Origin: DRTC01 sp964521025
GTDB taxonomy: Bacteria; Cloacimonadota; Cloacimonadia; Cloacimonadales; TCS61
NCBI GenBank assembly: GCA_964521025.1
Contig: CAZFPK010000056.1
Span: forward strand, 1-19,518
DNA length: 19,518 nt
Reading direction: 5' to 3'
How positions within the stretch are numbered: the stretch's first letter is position 1; each line of letters opens with the position of its first letter. Shown piece after piece: positions 1-6,039 of the stretch. Below the pieces are notes generated by a model. It did not search any database. It saw only the letters and a list, made by a program, of their open reading frames with translations, and was not told the DNA's origin. Made by a program: the position numbers and the translations under genes.

Positions 1-396
1 ACAATACCAATTTATAATTGGAGCACTTATTGTCTATTAGTTTAGATATTTAGGTCTTATTTGATCCCGGCATTTCTCATCTTTCCCTGGATCATCGTAG
101 TTCTGGGGTTACAGCAGATCGTTAGAGGTTTATATAATCCGACCTTGAGATTTTATATCAATCACCAGATCAAAGACGAATATCGTGCCACCGTTATTTC
201 TCTGGTCAGTTTATCCGCCAGTCTCGGTTTTGCGATCTTCTCGCCGTTTGTTGGAATCAGTCTGGATAAGAACGGCACGATCCCGACTTATCTGTGGATG
301 GGAATTATTACATTGGGTGGAACTTTGTTCCTGGTCTTACTAAGGAAGTTACAGAAATTGAAGAAGAAGTCGCGGATCGACGCTGATGAAAACTAA
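1..396 (+). pseudogene. MFS-type transporter, decayed C-terminal remnant
   Basis: The longest open stretch (61-396, TTG first codon, 111 residues) is hydrophobic. It resembles the last three or so transmembrane helices of a major facilitator superfamily permease: a helix near residues 2-22, the loop RFYINHQIKDEYRATVIS, helices near 48-70 and 75-95, then a basic tail. The bases upstream also look coding, but in another frame: positions 2-61 read QYQFIIGALIVY, a TAG stop at 38-40, then FRYLGLI. A one-base slip near 59-63 is needed to join this to LIPAFLIFPW. So there are two lesions in 60 bases, an in-frame stop and a frameshift. This is either genuine decay or poor sequence at the scaffold end. 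The substrate cannot be inferred. Confidence 0.55.
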
Positions 397-441
397 TAAA
401 AACTTGTTAAATTTTTGAATTTTTCCAGGTTTTCCTAATTG

Positions 442-467
442 TCATCCTTCGACTACGCTCAGGATGA
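442..467. repeat. Short hairpin in the MFS-btpA spacer
   Basis: TCATCCT at 442-448 and AGGATGA at 461-467 are perfect inverted arms around a 12-nt loop. No T-run follows directly, so it is a weak terminator candidate. A TTGACA sits at 502-507, but no good -10 lies 16-18 bp downstream, so I do not call a promoter for the next gene. The rest of 397-559 shows nothing more. Confidence 0.5.
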
Positions 468-559
468 TAAAAAAGTTTTATGAGGATTCATTTTTTCTTA
501 ATTGACAGAATTAGTGTTCATTCGATTGTTAATCTAATATTCGGACAAGGAAATGTGAT

Positions 560-1372
560 ATGAAAATAACTGAAATCTTTCCGGATCGCAACAAGGTCAT
601 CATCGGGATGATCCATGTGCCGGCATTACCCGGAACCCCGAAGCATTCCAAAGCGATGAAGGAGATAATCTCGCTTGCTCTCGACGAAATGAAACTCTAT
701 AAAGATGCGGGATTAGATGCGGTCATGATCGAAAATATGCATGATGTTCCATACCTGAACCGGAAGGTCGGACCGGAAATCGTGTCCTCGATGACTGCAA
801 TTGCCTGCGAACTCAAGCGAAAAGTATCTGTTCCGCTTGGAATTCAAATCCTTGCCGGGGCTAATAAACAAGCACTGGCAGTTGCCAAAGCAGTTGATCT
901 GGATTTCATCAGAACCGAAGGATTTGTCTTTTCTCATATTGCAGATGAAGGTTTGATGAATGCAGATGCCGGAGAACTACTGCGATTTCGGAAGCAGATC
1001 GATGCGGAAAATATCGCTATCCTGACCGATATCAGGAAGAAACATTCTTCGCATTCCATTACTTCCGACATCAGCATTTCCGAATTTGCTAAAGCAGCCG
1101 AATTTTTTCTGAGTGATGGTTTGATCATTACGGGATCAGCGACCGGGAAACCTGTTGATATCGATGAAATCAAAGTTGTTGGAAAAGCAGCAAAACTGCC
1201 GGTTTTTATTGGTTCGGGAATAGATGTAGAGAACATTTCAGAATATTGGAATTATGCCGACGGTTTTATTATCGGTTCATATTTCAAAGAAAAAGGATAT
1301 TGGGAGAATCCAATTTCAAAGGAAAGAGTTAAAAATTTAATGGAGAAGGTTTATGCTCTGAGAGAAGGATAA
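560..1372 (+). CDS. BtpA/SgcQ-family TIM-barrel protein
   Basis: The 270-residue product matches the BtpA family in length and in its signature segments. The N-terminal strand reads VIIGMIHVPALPGTPKHS. It is followed by DAGLDAVMIENMHDVPY, the barrel strand VPLGIQILAGANKQALAVA, FIRTEGFVFSHIADEGLMNADAGELLRFR (in part) and a C-terminal VFIGSGIDVENI...ADGFIIGSYFKE phosphate-binding-like region. BtpA was named for a role in photosystem I in cyanobacteria, but homologues are common in non-photosynthetic bacteria and archaea. There the reaction is unsettled, and no photosynthesis gene is in view. An AAGGAA Shine-Dalgarno lies about 8 nt before the ATG. The gene stands alone on + after the broken transporter; the next gene (tautomerase) starts 112 bp downstream. 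Family call is firm, function unknown. Confidence 0.85.
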   Translation: MKITEIFPDRNKVIIGMIHVPALPGTPKHSKAMKEIISLALDEMKLYKDAGLDAVMIENMHDVPYLNRKVGPEIVSSMTAIACELKRKVSVPLGIQILAGANKQALAVAKAVDLDFIRTEGFVFSHIADEGLMNADAGELLRFRKQIDAENIAILTDIRKKHSSHSITSDISISEFAKAAEFFLSDGLIITGSATGKPVDIDEIKVVGKAAKLPVFIGSGIDVENISEYWNYADGFIIGSYFKEKGYWENPISKERVKNLMEKVYALREG

Positions 1373-1484
1373 TTCGCAGGTTGTTCCAAATCGACATAAA
1401 ATAAGATTTTCAACATGAGTAAAGTTATAAAACAAATATTTCGTGTATTTTCGCGTTTTTCGGGTTAAATAAAAGGAGAAAATC

Positions 1485-1664
1485 ATGCCGATCATTACTT
1501 TAGAAAATGCCGGGAATTTAACAGATGAACAAAAAACTCATTTGATCAAAAAATTGACGGATGTCGTTGTTGAAGTAACGCATAAACCGGTGCAGGCGGT
1601 TTATGTTCGGATCGATGAAGTACCGAGAAAAAATTTCGGAGTTGGAGGGGAGAGTTTAGGTTGA
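1485..1664 (+). CDS. 4-oxalocrotonate tautomerase family protein (59 aa)
   Basis: This short ORF starts with MPIITLENAG and ends RKNFGVGGESLG. The order is typical of 4-oxalocrotonate tautomerase subunits: an N-terminal Pro that becomes the catalytic base after Met removal, a central amphipathic helix (LTDEQKTHLIKKLTDVVVEV), a VYVRIDEV strand with its Arg, and the closing F/W-GVGG motif. The length (59 residues) is the family norm of about 60. AGGAG at 1474-1478 precedes the ATG by 6 nt. The family interconverts enol and keto acids as homohexamers. No catechol meta-cleavage or other degradative gene is nearby, so the substrate is open. It ends 88 bp before the 3' end of convergent pgeF. Confidence 0.88.
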   Translation: MPIITLENAGNLTDEQKTHLIKKLTDVVVEVTHKPVQAVYVRIDEVPRKNFGVGGESLG

Positions 1665-1752
1665 TCCAAAAGAATTAGTTCTTCCATAATGAATCTCCTG
1701 TTTTCTTGAAGTTACTGCAAGAAGTCGTAATTTGCACCTTTTGCTTTTACTC

Positions 1753-2511
1753 TCACGCAATCATCCCGAACAACGAAATCTGCCTTCTTTTTGTTCCATT
1801 TCTACGAAAAGAAAAATAGTGTTCATCCTCGAATGTGCAGATATCGATATTCTCGATATTTTGCTGGGAAACTCTTTCTGTCTTTAGTTGATGAAGCAAA
1901 ACTTTTTTGATATTCAGAAAAGGAAATTCCTGCTCGATTCCGGTTGTTTTAACAAATCTATCAAATGTTATTCGATCGATTTCATAACACTTTTCGCAAA
2001 TCGAAGGACCGAGTTTTACGATAAGATTTTTTGGATTTGATTTAAAATCGTTTAACAGTATGATCAAAGTTTCTTTAACAATATTTTTCCTCGTTCCTTC
2101 TCTTCCGGAATGTGTGGCAGCAATCACTTCCCTAATTGGATCATATATCAAGATCGGGACACAGTCAGCAGTTTTGATAGCGAGGAAAATGTTCTTTTCA
2201 TTTGTAATCAGAGCATCGACTTGGGGAATCGGAATTTTTGAGATTCCTGCTCCGGCATCTTCTTTTCCTAAGATTTGCACAGAATTTCCGTGGATTTGCT
2301 CTGCTAAAATAATATGAGATGTCTGGATTTTTTTCCCTTTTATTTGAATTTCTTCGTTGTTTTTCAAAGACACCAGATCTAAATCTTTATCTCCGAAATG
2401 AAAAATAACCCTCTCTCTTTCCCAAATTGAATTTGGGAAAGCATTTGTCGAAATAGTTTTACTTTGATTTAGATTCAACTTTTTTTTAACTCTTTCCAAC
2501 AATTTAGGCAA
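1753..2511 (-). CDS. pgeF: Peptidoglycan editing factor PgeF (YfiH/DUF152 family)
   Basis: The 252-residue product carries the multicopper-polyphenol-oxidase/YfiH signatures: AEQIHGNSV (His74), TADCVPILIYD (Cys117), AATHSGREGT (His134), LGPSICEKCYEI and the C-terminal FSFRRNGTKRRQISLFGM. His74, Cys117 and His134 occupy the family's metal-site positions. PgeF homologues hydrolyse wrongly incorporated residues from UDP-MurNAc-peptide precursors; related proteins act on purine nucleosides. The usual HAGWRGT motif is HSGREGT here, so the Trp is lost. The first codon is TTG, with GGTG 9-10 nt upstream as the only Shine-Dalgarno-like sequence, so the exact start is uncertain; no internal ATG is well placed. 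It lies 99 bp downstream of the DUF697-like gene on the same strand and is probably co-transcribed with it. Confidence 0.85.
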   Translation of the reverse strand: MPKLLERVKKKLNLNQSKTISTNAFPNSIWERERVIFHFGDKDLDLVSLKNNEEIQIKGKKIQTSHIILAEQIHGNSVQILGKEDAGAGISKIPIPQVDALITNEKNIFLAIKTADCVPILIYDPIREVIAATHSGREGTRKNIVKETLIILLNDFKSNPKNLIVKLGPSICEKCYEIDRITFDRFVKTTGIEQEFPFLNIKKVLLHQLKTERVSQQNIENIDICTFEDEHYFSFRRNGTKRRQISLFGMIA

Positions 2512-2610
2512 ATTGTTTTACACCGCAACTCAACTTGCCAGGTTGAGAGATAAATCTAATGACTGAATATATCGATCCATGATAATGAATGGCAATTTGG
2601 GCAAATTGTT
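2500..2610. repeat. Duplicated 18-bp palindromic motif flanking the pgeF-DUF697 spacer
   Basis: CAATTTaGGCAAATTGTT at 2500-2517 and CAATTTgGGCAAATTGTT at 2593-2610 match at 17 of 18 positions. Each holds CAATTT...AAATTG inverted arms. On the - strand the first copy lies directly after the TAG of the DUF697-like gene and the second spans the TTG start of pgeF. The function is unknown. Confidence 0.55.
2529..2547 (-). repeat. 19-nt hairpin followed by TTGC, similar to the TTAC-foot hairpins
   Basis: CTCAAC at 2529-2534 pairs with GTTGAG at 2542-2547. Read on - it is a CTCAAC/GTTGAG stem followed by TTGC. This resembles the CTCA/TGAG hairpins followed by TTAC at 12215-12513. Membership is tentative because the foot differs at one base. 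Confidence 0.4.
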
Positions 2611-3648
2611 CTACTTCTTTTTGAAACTCTTATACAACTTCTCCAATCCGTAAGCAAGCGGATTTCCCACCAGTTTGGCATGTTCTTTCAGACTCTCTTT
2701 TTTAAGAGGATGAATACTCTCGCTTCTATCGATCGTTTTTCCCAGAACATAACCAATCGGATTGACCGCAACCAGAGCAAAATTAACGGAACGGTCGATC
2801 GCCATTTTCCCGATGATCTTGTAGATCTTATCGATCAAATCGGAAGTTATGCTTTTTGCCGAATTAATAACGAATTTTGGAGATGGATAGATAGCTTTTT
2901 CCGATACGATGTAAGTCATTTTACAATAATTTTCCGTGATGTAGGAAATTCGGGTCAACAAAGCAGCGTTGACCAAACCATCTGCCAGAGAAGATAATAT
3001 CTTGTCGATAAACGGAATGCTTTTCAGACCTTCCGTAGCAAACTTTGAGAAGACTTCTTCGGTCGCATATTCGACTCCTTCCGAACCACCGATCGCCATT
3101 GAATAATAGATTTTTTTGCAGATCGTCCATAAATCGCGATTGGAAACGCGTCCGTTATAAAGCAGGAAAATTTCCTTGATGTGATTGATGCTTGCCGACA
3201 AGATCAGGATGGCATCGAGAAAACCGTTCTGGGCAATGCTGGTGCTGTAAAAAAGGTTGGAAACATTCTTTTTCCGTAAATTGTTGCATTCTTTTTCCAG
3301 CACTTTGATGATCTTATCATAACTCTCTTTGTCCTCGGAAATATCACTGAAATCGAAGTTGTTTCTTAACAGAAAAGCATTTTTCCTGAAGTTCTCGATC
3401 CGTTCCGTAATCAGTTGCGATTCTTTGTCTTTGTCGGTTGTAGGAGCATAACTTTTCGGAATTTTGAGAATCTTCAAAACCGGGATCACAATAAAATAAA
3501 TGAATACTCCCAAAACAGCGATCAAAGTTCCATATCCTGCATAAGGATGGATCGATTTCATCGTTGCATAAAGTTCCAGAAACTCCCTGATAATGATGTA
3601 TAACAGGAAAAGAGAGATAAAAAACAGTATCTTTTTTATGAATTTCAT
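2611..3648 (-). CDS. Membrane protein with a DUF697-like domain
   Basis: The product has 345 residues. Two hydrophobic segments (about 4-26 and 39-62) anchor the N terminus, and a charged linker follows (PTTDKDKESQLITERIENFRKN). The C-terminal two thirds resembles DUF697 proteins: NGFLDAILILSASINHIKEIF, a Gly/Ala-rich YYSMAIGGSEGVEYATEE and SSLADGLVNAALLTRISYITENYC. DUF697 occurs next to GTPase domains or as a stand-alone membrane protein; its biochemical role is not established. I see no GTPase domain here. GGTGAT about 3 nt before the ATG (in AAAGGTGATATT) is the Shine-Dalgarno, on the short side in spacing. pgeF follows on the same strand. A terminator-like hairpin lies in the presumed leader at 3719-3753. 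Confidence 0.6.
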   Translation of the reverse strand: MKFIKKILFFISLFLLYIIIREFLELYATMKSIHPYAGYGTLIAVLGVFIYFIVIPVLKILKIPKSYAPTTDKDKESQLITERIENFRKNAFLLRNNFDFSDISEDKESYDKIIKVLEKECNNLRKKNVSNLFYSTSIAQNGFLDAILILSASINHIKEIFLLYNGRVSNRDLWTICKKIYYSMAIGGSEGVEYATEEVFSKFATEGLKSIPFIDKILSSLADGLVNAALLTRISYITENYCKMTYIVSEKAIYPSPKFVINSAKSITSDLIDKIYKIIGKMAIDRSVNFALVAVNPIGYVLGKTIDRSESIHPLKKESLKEHAKLVGNPLAYGLEKLYKSFKKK

Positions 3649-3718
3649 AATATCACCTTTCTACTAATATCATTTTGAACATCCTGACAGCATTCTTTCT
3701 GTCAACAAAAACATCCCG

Positions 3719-3753
3719 AAAAAAAACATCGGAATGTCCGCAGGACTTCCGAT
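3719..3753 (-). terminator. Terminator-like hairpin in the leader of the DUF697-like gene
   Basis: ATCGGAATGTCC (3728-3739) and GGACTTCCGAT (3743-3753) form an 11-bp stem with one bulge and a GCA loop. On the - strand it is followed at once by eight Ts (As at 3719-3726). That is the layout of an intrinsic terminator, yet it lies about 70 bp upstream of the DUF697-like start and between divergent genes, with no upstream - gene to end. It could be an attenuator or simply a palindromic repeat; on + the stem is followed by TGTTTTT. Confidence 0.45.
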
Positions 3754-3775
3754 TGTTTTTAAATTAGCAATGACC

Positions 3776-3971
3776 AACATTCCGAAGAATTGCCGAAGCG
3801 AAACATTCGGAAGTTGTGTATTGATAACTTGAGTTAAGCCGGCTTTAGCCGATCTTGACTTAAGTTTTCACTTACGGGAAGAAATCGAATTGTCTATCAG
3901 GTCATCCGATTGTTAAAAAAAGAATCATCAACATTCCGAAGGTTCAACAAGTTGAAACACTCGGAAGTTGT
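3776..3971. repeat. Two 42-bp direct copies of a TTCCGAA/TTCGGAA palindrome
   Basis: Copies at 3776-3817 and 3930-3971 share the left 12 bases AACATTCCGAAG and the right end GAAACAyTCGGAAGTTGT. Their 12-13 bp centres differ: GCCGAAGC in one, TTCAACAAGTTGAA in the other. The second centre is itself a hairpin. The hairpin at 3728-3753 carries related ends (AACATCGGAA and TTCCGATTGTT). A member of the TTGArTTAAG family is nested between them at 3826-3866. Confidence 0.65.
3826..3866 (+). repeat. TTGArTTAAG palindrome family, copy A
   Basis: This 41-bp imperfect palindrome has the left arm AACTTGAGTTAAG, the core hairpin GGCTttAGCC and the right arm TTGACTTAAGTT. Arms pair at 11 of 13 positions. 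Its arms match copies at 5931, 8129, 9604 and 9666. Confidence 0.7.
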
Positions 3972-3992
3972 TTTCCGGGAAGTCTTTCAAAA

Positions 3993-4019
3993 TTAGCACT
4001 CTTTTTGTCTGTCTGCTAA
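3993..4019. promoter_or_regulatory. CIRCE operator 1 (HrcA binding site)
   Basis: TTAGCACTC, a 9-nt spacer, then GTCTGCTAA. The left arm is identical to the CIRCE consensus arm TTAGCACTC. The right arm matches GAGTGCTAA at seven of nine positions. It lies 85 bp upstream of hrcA, just before a TTGACA box. HrcA dimers bind CIRCE and repress the operon until heat stress titrates the GroE system; here autoregulation of hrcA-grpE-dnaK-dnaJ is expected. Confidence 0.88.
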
Positions 4020-4027
4020 AAAATAGT

Positions 4028-4055
4028 TTGACATCAAATCATCGCTAATTAAATT
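4028..4055 (+). promoter_or_regulatory. Probable sigma70-type promoter of hrcA
   Basis: A perfect -35 TTGACA (4028-4033) is followed after 16 bp by TAAATT (4050-4055), a four-of-six match to TATAAT. It lies between the two CIRCE-type sites, which would make repression by HrcA straightforward. The -10 is only fair, so the exact start point is uncertain. Confidence 0.55.
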
Positions 4056-4062
4056 GTCTTTG

Positions 4063-4089
4063 TTAGCAGTTAGAAATCTGCTCTGCTAA
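4063..4089. promoter_or_regulatory. Second, degenerate CIRCE-like operator
   Basis: TTAGCAGTT, a 9-nt spacer, then CTCTGCTAA. The outer six bases of each arm (TTAGCA and TGCTAA) are consensus and the spacer is exactly nine, but the inner three bases of each arm diverge. The flanking bases extend the pairing to GTTAGCA/TGCTAAC. It covers the expected transcription start and ends 14 bp before the hrcA ATG. Centre-to-centre distance to operator 1 is 70 bp. Confidence 0.6.
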
Positions 4090-4103
4090 CCGGAACGAGG
4101 ATA

Positions 4104-5159
4104 ATGAAAAAGAACGAAATCAGGCAGAAAAAAGTTTTATCACACCTGGTGGATGAATATATCCAAACTGTGGAGCCGGTTTCATCCAACTTGATCTGCC
4201 AGAAATATATTAAAAATTCCAGTCCTGCCACGATCAGGATCGACTTGAATAAACTGGAAAAATGCAATTTGATCTTTCAACCTCACACCTCTTCCGGCAG
4301 GATTCCAACAATACAAGGTTATCGTGAATATTTGAAACAACTCGATGACAAGATCAAGGTTCTCTCCTACGAAAATACTGATATTCTGCGTAATATCCTG
4401 ATTAAATATTACAGGGATACTCCGCTTGCTCTGCATTATGTAATGCAGCTGCTGGCGAAGGAAACCGATCAATTGAGTTTCGTAGCAGAACCGGAAGTTT
4501 CCTACGGCTATCTGGAGAAATTAGAAGTTTTCAAGATCTCGCAGAACAAACTTTTGTTCGTGGTCAGTCTCGATTCCGGACTCGATAAAACCGTGATCCT
4601 GAAATCGGAACAGGAATTTTCCGACCAGCAACTCAAAACCATCGTGCGTTATATGAACGACGAACTTGCCGGCTTGAAAATGTTCGATATCCAGCATAAA
4701 TACCTGGAAGAAATGACCGAAAAAGTTACTGATGAGAACAAAATCCTGAAAATGTTCCTGGAGGAATTGCAGAATGCATTGACCGAGATCAGCAGTTATT
4801 TCATCCATTTTGACGGGAGCATCAGTTTCCTCGAACAACCGGAATTCGATGAGAAAAGTTCCATTTTGAGTTTCCTGGGTTTCATTCAAAGACAGGATTA
4901 TCTCGTGAATCTGATGCAGAAATTTGAAGGAAACCAGGACTACAATGTTATTTTGGGAGAAGATATCGGGCAGCAGGAACTGGCAGATTATTCACTGATT
5001 TTCGCTAAATATGAGATATTTGGAGTCCCCGGTTATCTGGGAATCGTCGGTCCTGTCAGGATGAAATATCAAAAGAATATTCCTATTATTCGCGATATTG
5101 CGAAGGTGATTACAAATACAACCAAAAAAGGAATGATGGTAGCACAAAATGGCAAATAA
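4104..5159 (+). CDS. hrcA: Heat-inducible transcription repressor HrcA
   Basis: The 351-residue length is normal for HrcA. The N-terminal winged helix (about residues 5-75) includes EPVSSNLICQKY and SPATIRIDLNKLEKCNLIFQ. It ends in the diagnostic PHTSSGRIPTIQGYREYL wing. The middle and C-terminal GAF-like/dimerisation region ends with GEDIGQQELADYSLIFAKY and GYLGIVGPVRMKYQKNIPII, close to the family's I-G-x-E...S-x-V and GPxRMxY motifs. HrcA represses chaperone operons by binding CIRCE, and CIRCE-type sites lie just upstream. A GAGG Shine-Dalgarno stands 3-4 nt before the ATG, rather close. The 3' end overlaps grpE by 11 bp, so the two are translationally coupled. Confidence 0.95.
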   Translation: MKKNEIRQKKVLSHLVDEYIQTVEPVSSNLICQKYIKNSSPATIRIDLNKLEKCNLIFQPHTSSGRIPTIQGYREYLKQLDDKIKVLSYENTDILRNILIKYYRDTPLALHYVMQLLAKETDQLSFVAEPEVSYGYLEKLEVFKISQNKLLFVVSLDSGLDKTVILKSEQEFSDQQLKTIVRYMNDELAGLKMFDIQHKYLEEMTEKVTDENKILKMFLEELQNALTEISSYFIHFDGSISFLEQPEFDEKSSILSFLGFIQRQDYLVNLMQKFEGNQDYNVILGEDIGQQELADYSLIFAKYEIFGVPGYLGIVGPVRMKYQKNIPIIRDIAKVITNTTKKGMMVAQNGK

Positions 5160-5769
5160 AAAAGAAAAGATCGAGAAAGAAGAAGTTTCGGAAGACAAGA
5201 AAACCGAAAAAAAAGAAAAAAAGAAAAAACTTTCTTTAAAGGAAAAATACGAACTTTTGATGATCGAGAGTGCGGAACTGAATGATAAAAGACTGCGCAT
5301 TGCAGCAGAATTCGAGAACTTCAGGAAAAGGAATATTTCGGAAAAATCGGATTGGATAAAAAACGCCAATCAACGCATCGTGCTCGAACTCTGCGATGTT
5401 ATCGATAATTTTGAACGGGCTTTGCATCCGGAAATCGAAAAAAATTTGGAAGCATATTCCAAAGGAATAGAACTTATCTTCCAGCAATTGGAGAATGTCC
5501 TTAAAAAAGAAGGTGTGGAAAAGATCGAAGCATTGGAAGAAGAATTCGATCCGAATTTCCACGAGGCATTGGCTCACATTCCTTCCGAACTCGAGGAAAA
5601 TAAAATCGCAGCCGTTATCCAGAATGGTTATAAAATGAATGATAAAGTGATCCGTCCGGCGCGGGTTGCAGTCTCGAATGGTGAAAAACCGGAAAAGAAG
5701 GGCAACGAATCAGACTCCACTTCGTTACGCCCTGACAAGCAAAACGAACGAGACGAACAGAAAAAATAG
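5149..5769 (+). CDS. grpE: GrpE, nucleotide exchange factor for DnaK
   Basis: The product has 206 residues. A Lys/Glu-rich N terminus (about 1-40) leads into a coiled coil with the typical RIAAEFENFRKRNISEK segment. Then come NFERAL, a middle helix bundle, EKIEALEEEFDPNFHEALAH and the C-terminal beta domain with VIQNGYKMNDKVIRPARVAVSNG. These are the core GrpE signatures. A polar tail of about 30 residues follows. GrpE releases ADP from DnaK. Its ATG lies inside the end of hrcA (11-bp overlap), which suggests coupled translation. About 270 bp of palindrome-rich spacer separates it from dnaK. Confidence 0.95.
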   Translation: MANKKEKIEKEEVSEDKKTEKKEKKKKLSLKEKYELLMIESAELNDKRLRIAAEFENFRKRNISEKSDWIKNANQRIVLELCDVIDNFERALHPEIEKNLEAYSKGIELIFQQLENVLKKEGVEKIEALEEEFDPNFHEALAHIPSELEENKIAAVIQNGYKMNDKVIRPARVAVSNGEKPEKKGNESDSTSLRPDKQNERDEQKK

Positions 5770-5786
5770 TAGAATAGAAGTGTAAT

Positions 5787-5862
5787 TCAAACAATCTTGT
5801 TTGAGAATGTGGCTCGTTTTTGTAAAACGAGAAATAAGCAAAACACATTTTACAAAAATGTG
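5787..5862. repeat. Cluster of three perfect hairpins between grpE and dnaK
   Basis: There are three perfect 8-bp stems in 76 bp: TCAAACAAtcTTGTTTGA (5787-5804), CTCGTTTTtgtAAAACGAG (5813-5831) and CACATTTTacaAAAATGTG (5844-5862). Read on the - strand the third becomes CACATTTTtgtAAAATGTG. It therefore shares the TTTTtgtAAAA core of the second in opposite orientation, while the outer stem bases change together (CTCG/CGAG versus CACA/TGTG). None has a terminator T-run. Confidence 0.75.
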
Positions 5863-5930
5863 CAACAAACCTTGCGAACGGTCTCTACCAGCGAAATTCT
5901 TAAAAGTTGACCTTCGGAATGGTGCGAAAA

Positions 5931-5972
5931 AACTTAAGTCAATTCGAGTTGAAACTCGACTTAATTCAAGTT
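5931..5972 (-). repeat. TTGArTTAAG palindrome family, copy B
   Basis: This 42-bp element is in inverted orientation. On - it begins AACTTGAATTAAG and ends TTGACTTAAGTT, with the core stem CGAGTT/AACTCG. It ends 67 bp before dnaK. Between it and dnaK is a T/A-rich stretch with two TTGTTCG words (near 5986 and 5996) and TATAAA at 6014; a dnaK promoter could lie here but spacing is poor. Confidence 0.7.
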
Positions 5973-6039
5973 TAAGAGTAAAAATTTGTTCGTTTTTGTT
6001 CGCTGTTAAAAAATATAAAAAAATAAATCGGAGGTTATA

